Source of the DNA: Desulfuromonadaceae bacterium GWC2_58_13
GTDB lineage: Bacteria; Desulfobacterota; Desulfuromonadia; Desulfuromonadales; Trichloromonadaceae
Direction: 5' to 3'
Assembly (NCBI GenBank): GCA_001825565.1
Contig: MHXM01000002.1
Span: 817 to 8,794 of the forward strand
DNA: 7,978 nt
Below the pieces are notes generated by a model that ran no database searches, was not told the origin of the DNA, and saw only the letters and a program-made list of their open reading frames with translations. Every line of letters begins with the position of its first letter. The stretch's first letter is position 1. This document shows, piece after piece, positions 5,101 through 7,978 of the stretch. Both the position numbers and the translations under genes were made by a program.

Positions 5101-7978
5101 ATCGAGCAACTGGCCCGACTCTGGTTTTCTAGCGTCCCGACCGACCGGAGCCGGGTCCGCTGTCTGGCCCTGGTAGCGGCCAACCGCGACGAACTGACCA
5201 GCCAGCTCGACCACGGACGCCGCTGGCTGGCTGAACATCCCGAAAAACGGCTGGACGGCAACGGCGGACCCTCCCTGCCGACGGCCATCCGCGACCGGAT
5301 GTTCTACGCGCCCGAACCCCTCGCCGCCCAGGGTCAGGTGGCCTTCGTCTTCCCCGGATCGGGCAATCATTTCGCCGGCATGGGCCGCGACCTGTCGGCC
5401 CGCTGGCCCGAGGTTTACCGTTCGCAGGACGCCCGCAGCCAGTATCTCGGCCGCCAGTACCTGCCGCAGTTGTTCTGGGGCGAAACCCTCGATGAGGCGG
5501 TTCACGACAACCACAACGCCCTGGTGATCGCCCAGGTCGCCCTCGGCACCGCGGTCAGCGATCTGGTCCGCAGCTTCGGCGTTGAGCCGCAGGCGGTGAG
5601 CGGCTACAGCCTCGGCGAATCGGCCGGGCTGTTCTCCTTCGGCGCCTGGAAGGATCGCGACGGCATGTCCCGCCGGCTGCGGGAATCGACCCTGTTCACC
5701 GAGGATCTGGCCGGCATCTGCAAATCCGCCCGGCAGACCTGGAAACTCGGCGCCAACGAGCCGGTCGACTGGACCCTCGGTTTGGTCGCCGCCCCGGCGG
5801 ACAAGGTTCGCAAAGTCCTGTCCGGCCTGCCCCGGGTCTACCTGCTGATCGTCAACACCTATGAAGAATGCGTGATCGGCGGCAACCGCACCCAGGTGGA
5901 ACAGCTGGTCGCACGCCTCGGCTGCCCCTACATTCCGTTGCGGGGGGTCACCACCGTCCACTGTGAAGTGGCCGACCGGGTGGCCCAGCCCTACCGCGAG
6001 CTGCACCGCTTTCCGACCACGCCCCCCGAGGATATCCGTTTCTACAGCTGCGCCCTGGGGCGCAGTTACGAACCGGACGAAAACAGCGTCGCCGACGCCA
6101 TCCTCAGCCAGGCCCTCGACACCATCGACTACACCAAGGTGATCGAGCAGCTCTACGCCGACGGCGTGCGGATTTTCCTCGAAATGGGCCCCGGCAACTC
6201 CTGCAGCCGCATGATCGGCCGCATCCTCAAGGACCGCCCCCATCTGGCCCGTGCCGCCTGCCATCCCGGCCAGGATGGGGTTTCGCTGATTCTGCGCCTG
6301 CTGGCCCAGTGCCTCTCCGAACGACTGCCCGTCACCCTGGCCGCCCTCTACCCGGAAGAGCCTCCCGCGGCCAAAGTGAAGAGCGGTCCGCGCATCCGGA
6401 CGGTCATCGGCGGCGCGCCCTTCGATCCACCGAAACCCAAAGCGGCGATGCCCACGGCCAAACCGCCATCCACCATGTCGCCTTCCGCTCCGGCGTCCGC
6501 CGCTTCGCAACCCCAGCCGCTGGCCACCCCGAGTCCAACCCCCGCCGCAGTTCCCGTAACGGACAGCCCGTTGCTGAAACAGCTGGAACAGACCGTTGCC
6601 GTCAGCGCCCGCAGTCATGAAGCGTTTTTACGTTTTTCCGCCAGCCTGAACCAGGCGCTGACGGAAAACATCCATCTCCAGATCGACCTCTTGCAGCAGA
6701 TGCTGGCCAGCGGCCTGCCTTTGCCGAAGGCGGGGTCGACGCCGACGTCCCCCGCTCCGCTCCAACAGGTTCCGGCAACCAATGCGCCCCAGTTTGACCG
6801 GACGATGTGCATGGAGTTCGCCATCGGTTCCATCGCCAAAATGCTCGGTCCCGAGTTCGCCGAGGTCGATAGTTTTCCGACCCGGGTCAGGCTACCCGAC
6901 GAGCCGCTGATGCTGGTCGATCGCATCCTCAAGGTCGAAGGGGAACCTCGCTCCATGAGCCACGGCCGGGTCGTCACCGAGCACGACGTCACCGGCGACC
7001 GCTGGTATCTCGACGGCGGCCGCATCCCCACCTGCGTGGCGGTGGAGGCCGGCCAGGCCGACCTGTTTCTTTCCGGCTACCTGGGGATCGACTTCATCAC
7101 CCGGGGCAAGGCGGTCTACCGCCTGCTCGACGCGGTGGTCACCTTTCACCGCAGTCTGCCGGTGCCGGGGGACGTCATCCGCTACGACATCCACATCGAC
7201 CAGTTCTTCCGCCAGGACCAGACCTACCTGTTCCGCTTCCATTTCGAGGGGACGGTCAACGGCGAACCGCTGCTGTCGATGAAAAACGGCTGCGCCGGTT
7301 TCTTCAGCGCCGAGGAGCTGGTCGCCGGCAAGGGGATCGTCCACACCAGACTCGACCTGCTGCCGCAACCGGGCAAGCTGCCGGCTGACTGGCGGGAACT
7401 GGCGCCGATGGCGGTGGAATCGTACGACGAGACGCAGGTCGAGGCGATCTACGCCGGCGATCTCGCCGCCGCCTTCGGCCCGCGCTTCGCCAAGCTTGGC
7501 CTGCAACACCCCTACACCCTCCCCGGCGGCCTGCTCAAGCTGGTCGACCGGGTGGTCGAACTCGATCCCAAGGGGGGGCGCTACGGTCTCGGGCAAATCC
7601 GCGCCGAGATGGATATCCGCCCGGACGCCTGGTTTCTCACCTGCCACTTCGTCGACGACAAGGTCATGCCCGGCACCCTGATGTACGAGTGCTGCATGCA
7701 CACCCTGCGCATTTACCTGCTGCGAATGGGCTGGATCGGCGAAGAAGGAATGACCTGGTGCGAGCCGGTCCCCGGCGTCGACAGCGGCCTCAAATGCCGA
7801 GGGCAGGTCATCGAGACCACCAAAACCGTCACCTACCAGGTCGGCATCAAGGAACTCGGCTACGGCCCCGAACCCTTCGCCATCGTCGATGCCCTGATGT
7901 ACGCCGACGGCAAGGCGATCGTCGAGATCCCCAACATGTCGGTGCGCCTGGCCGGGCTGAACCGGGAACAGGTGGAAG
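2173..7978 (+). CDS. pfaC: PfaC/Pfa3-like synthase subunit, KS-CLF-AT-DH-DH, 3' partial
   Basis: The gene opens at ATG 2173 (AGGGAG 10 bases upstream; MKHGKSVAIVGVGG runs straight into the KS fold). It has no stop in 1935 codons, so it continues past the window. Domain order by residue: KS ~6-450 (Cys194, His328, His368); chain-length factor ~471-925 (Glu671 replaces the Cys, His805 and His844 kept); acyltransferase ~1055-1380 (GYSLGE with Ser1146, His1263); Pro/Ala linker ~1397-1466; helical stretch ~1466-1513; DH1 ~1560-1720; DH2 ~1776-1930 (His1825, Glu1839). The KS/CLF pair extends the chain with malonyl units and the FabA-like DHs dehydrate or isomerise to leave cis double bonds. PfaC of Shewanella-type clusters lacks an AT, which is the separate protein PfaB. 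The fused AT resembles myxobacterial Pfa3, which ends in an AGPAT-type acyltransferase; whether this protein does lies outside the window. Family certain, product unknown. Confidence 0.92.
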   Translation, partial: MKHGKSVAIVGVGGIFPMSPTLDLFWNTIAGNIDTSRRPPEGRWLLEPDEVHDSKLGAADKVYSKKGCYIDDDAMAFSLSGLDIDSELVATLDPLFHLLLHAGQQAFNDGATRTLDRSRVGVIIGNLALPSEQASAMARDTLGRTFEEKLLGHSDIPAGPAIAPINRYVAGLPAGILARALGLGGASFTLDAACASSLYAIKLAVDELTAGRADAMLTGGLSRPDSLYTQMGFSQLHAVSPSGTCSPFDQKGDGLVVGEGCGMFLLKRTEDAVRDGDHIYAVIRGIGLSNDLGGSLLAPGSEGQLRAMRAAYQQAGWNPTDVDLIECHATGTPVGDAVEFASLKSLWGDSGWKRNQCVIGSVKSNIGHLLTAAGSAALTKVLLAMKEKTLPPTANFAEPAKGIALDDSPFRILKEPAPWNPGKNGAPRRAAVSAFGFGGINAHLLLEEWIPPRPTKGSVAFPPSFQRASQPIAIVGMGAHFGPWSSLKQVQERMLGADLDTATSPPNRWWGAENSRWFTESGLDGHAFKGYFVPEAAAVPGEFRIPPKELEEMLPRQLLMLQVADQALQDAGLKGEDLLFTGVFIGSGLDLNATGFSFRWAIQRLAPKWAKQLGRTLTAPEMDQWISELRDAAGPALSANRVMGALGSIVASRVAKEFRIGGPSFTLSSEENSGLRALEVAIRALQEGSINRAIVGATDMNGDLRSVLGQHADRPFSASGQCRPFDREADGTLIGEGAAALVLKRLEDAQQDGDRIYAVIKGVGTATGGRAEDRVPAPRAVEAALQRAFQEARIKPASVGYLETHGSGIPNEDAVEAAALAPFIGSAANENPCWVGSVKAALGHTGCASGLASLIRAALCLHHQVLPPLRHSRLDGSPWSEQRRPFLAPAAPQYWLRNRAEGPRRALVSAFGVDGSCSVALLEGHEDKGKSRTQPATRPLGPLSEGLFALDGDTPAAILEKIAALQNLVLDHPRADIEQLARLWFSSVPTDRSRVRCLALVAANRDELTSQLDHGRRWLAEHPEKRLDGNGGPSLPTAIRDRMFYAPEPLAAQGQVAFVFPGSGNHFAGMGRDLSARWPEVYRSQDARSQYLGRQYLPQLFWGETLDEAVHDNHNALVIAQVALGTAVSDLVRSFGVEPQAVSGYSLGESAGLFSFGAWKDRDGMSRRLRESTLFTEDLAGICKSARQTWKLGANEPVDWTLGLVAAPADKVRKVLSGLPRVYLLIVNTYEECVIGGNRTQVEQLVARLGCPYIPLRGVTTVHCEVADRVAQPYRELHRFPTTPPEDIRFYSCALGRSYEPDENSVADAILSQALDTIDYTKVIEQLYADGVRIFLEMGPGNSCSRMIGRILKDRPHLARAACHPGQDGVSLILRLLAQCLSERLPVTLAALYPEEPPAAKVKSGPRIRTVIGGAPFDPPKPKAAMPTAKPPSTMSPSAPASAASQPQPLATPSPTPAAVPVTDSPLLKQLEQTVAVSARSHEAFLRFSASLNQALTENIHLQIDLLQQMLASGLPLPKAGSTPTSPAPLQQVPATNAPQFDRTMCMEFAIGSIAKMLGPEFAEVDSFPTRVRLPDEPLMLVDRILKVEGEPRSMSHGRVVTEHDVTGDRWYLDGGRIPTCVAVEAGQADLFLSGYLGIDFITRGKAVYRLLDAVVTFHRSLPVPGDVIRYDIHIDQFFRQDQTYLFRFHFEGTVNGEPLLSMKNGCAGFFSAEELVAGKGIVHTRLDLLPQPGKLPADWRELAPMAVESYDETQVEAIYAGDLAAAFGPRFAKLGLQHPYTLPGGLLKLVDRVVELDPKGGRYGLGQIRAEMDIRPDAWFLTCHFVDDKVMPGTLMYECCMHTLRIYLLRMGWIGEEGMTWCEPVPGVDSGLKCRGQVIETTKTVTYQVGIKELGYGPEPFAIVDALMYADGKAIVEIPNMSVRLAGLNREQVE
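2188..3522 (+). other. Ketosynthase (KS) domain, catalytically complete
   Basis: Approximate limits. The domain begins at VAIVGVGGIFP and ends at the SAFGFGGINAHLLLEE signature. The condensing residues are Cys194 in LDAACASSLYA, His328 in ECHATGTPVGD and His368 in VKSNIGHL. All three are in standard KS context, so this is the working partner of the KS/CLF pair that performs decarboxylative Claisen condensation of malonyl-ACP onto the chain. Confidence 0.93.
3583..4947 (+). other. Chain-length factor (KS-like domain without active cysteine)
   Basis: Approximate limits. A second KS fold starts at PIAIVGMGAHFGP and ends at RRALVSAFGVDGS. It keeps FDREADGTLIGEG, His805 (ETHGSG) and His844 (VKAALGHTG). 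The nucleophile loop reads GGPSFTLSSEENSGLRALE; aligned with the first KS, the Cys position is Glu671. It therefore cannot carry an acyl thioester and matches the chain-length-factor position of PfaC, where it pairs with the preceding KS and shapes the pocket that sets chain length. Confidence 0.88.
5335..6312 (+). other. PfaB-like acyltransferase (AT) domain
   Basis: Approximate limits. The fold opens with VAFVFPGSGNHFAGMG, where most malonyl transferases have a GQGSQ-type turn. The nucleophile is Ser1146 in SGYSLGESAG, His1263 sits in GVTTVHCEVA, and EMGPGNSCSRMI (from 1337) is the C-terminal signature. The complete Ser/His pair predicts activity. In Shewanella-type clusters the corresponding PfaB is a stand-alone protein thought to influence the final product. 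Substrate specificity cannot be judged from these motifs. Confidence 0.86.
6361..6570 (+). other. Pro/Ala/Ser/Thr-rich interdomain linker
   Basis: Residues ~1397-1466 between AT and DH1 are low complexity, dominated by P, A, S, T and scattered K, as in PKPKAAMPTAKPPS and later PQPLATPSPTPAA. No LGxDS-type phosphopantetheine motif is present, so this is a flexible tether and not a carrier domain. A shorter similar stretch follows the helical segment at ~1517-1540. Confidence 0.75.
6568..6711 (+). other. Predicted helical/coiled segment before the dehydratase pair
   Basis: Residues ~1466-1513 are free of Pro and rich in L, Q, E and A: LLKQLEQTVAVSARSHEAF, then LQIDLLQQMLASG. The pattern suggests an amphipathic helix or short coiled coil set between two Pro-rich tethers. 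A possible role is dimerisation or docking, which is inference from composition only. Confidence 0.45.
6850..7332 (+). other. First FabA-like dehydratase/hotdog domain (DH1)
   Basis: Approximate limits. RLPDEPLMLVDRILKVEG starts a hotdog fold of the FabA/PfaC type. The central helix region reads RIPTCVAVEAGQADLFLSGY, with Glu1625 at the place of the FabA catalytic acid. The FabA-like CHFxxDPVMPG loop with its histidine is not present at the matching place, where WYLDGGRIP stands instead. His1604 in TEHDV and other histidines nearby are alternatives. The domain ends near LLSMKNGCAGFFSAEEL. Confidence 0.75.
7498..7962 (+). other. Second FabA-like dehydratase domain (DH2), with complete His/Glu dyad
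   Basis: Approximate limits. The hotdog opens with YTLPGGLLKLVDRVVELD. The catalytic loop WFLTCHFVDDKVMPGTLMYE gives His1825 and Glu1839, at the spacing of the FabA His70/Asp84 pair. The acid is Glu, as in FabZ. The domain continues to the conserved AIVEIPNMSVRLAGL near the window end. In PfaC the FabA-like DHs are linked to dehydration with 2,3-isomerisation that places cis double bonds; the isomerase activity here is inferred. Confidence 0.85.

Noticed and set aside
6361..6570. Possible acyl carrier protein repeats in the linker, as PfaA has tandem ACPs separated by Pro/Ala-rich linkers
   Set aside because: There is no LGxDS-like serine motif or helical ACP-sized unit in the stretch; only linker-type sequence is seen.
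2101..6618. A 1505-codon open frame on the - strand opposite the PfaC-like gene
   Set aside because: Its codons align exactly with the sense codons, so it stays open simply because the sense gene avoids TTA, CTA and TCA over this stretch. The translation is Gly/Ala/Gln/Arg-rich with no recognisable domain, while the + strand carries full catalytic motifs.

Overview
This is a GC-rich bacterial window with G or C at most third codon positions. It carries two adjacent genes on the + strand and almost no non-coding DNA. Both genes are cut by the window edges. Together they form part of a Pfa-type iterative fatty acid/polyketide synthase, the family that makes long-chain polyunsaturated fatty acids and related 'secondary lipids'. 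No taxonomic marker is present. The domain order and composition point to a delta-proteobacterial or myxobacterial-like host (Desulfuromonadales/Geobacter-like or similar), but this is inference only.

Layout: positions 2-2170 hold the C-terminal 722 residues of a PfaA-like megasynthase. They contain a ketoreductase (KR) followed by a polyketide-synthase-type dehydratase (PS-DH). The KS, malonyl-AT and tandem ACP domains expected in PfaA would lie upstream of the window. After a 2-base gap, a second gene starts at 2173 and stays open through the last base (1935 complete codons). Its domain order is KS (Cys194/His328/His368), chain-length factor (a KS with Glu in place of the active Cys), a PfaB-like acyltransferase (Ser1146/His1263), a Pro/Ala linker with a helical segment, and two FabA-like dehydratases (DH1, DH2). 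It is therefore a PfaC with a PfaB-type AT built into the same chain, as in the Pfa3 proteins of myxobacteria and, in part, OrfB of thraustochytrids.

How they work together: the ACPs of the first protein would carry the growing chain. The KS/CLF pairs condense malonyl units, the KR reduces the 3-keto group, and the PS-DH and FabA-like DHs dehydrate and probably isomerise. The built-in AT may load or release acyl groups. The enoyl reductase (PfaD) and phosphopantetheinyl transferase (PfaE) are not in the window, and neither is any ACP. The product cannot be read from the sequence.

No RNA genes, insertion sequences, CRISPR arrays, terminators or promoters were seen. The long antisense open frames are shadows of the codon bias.
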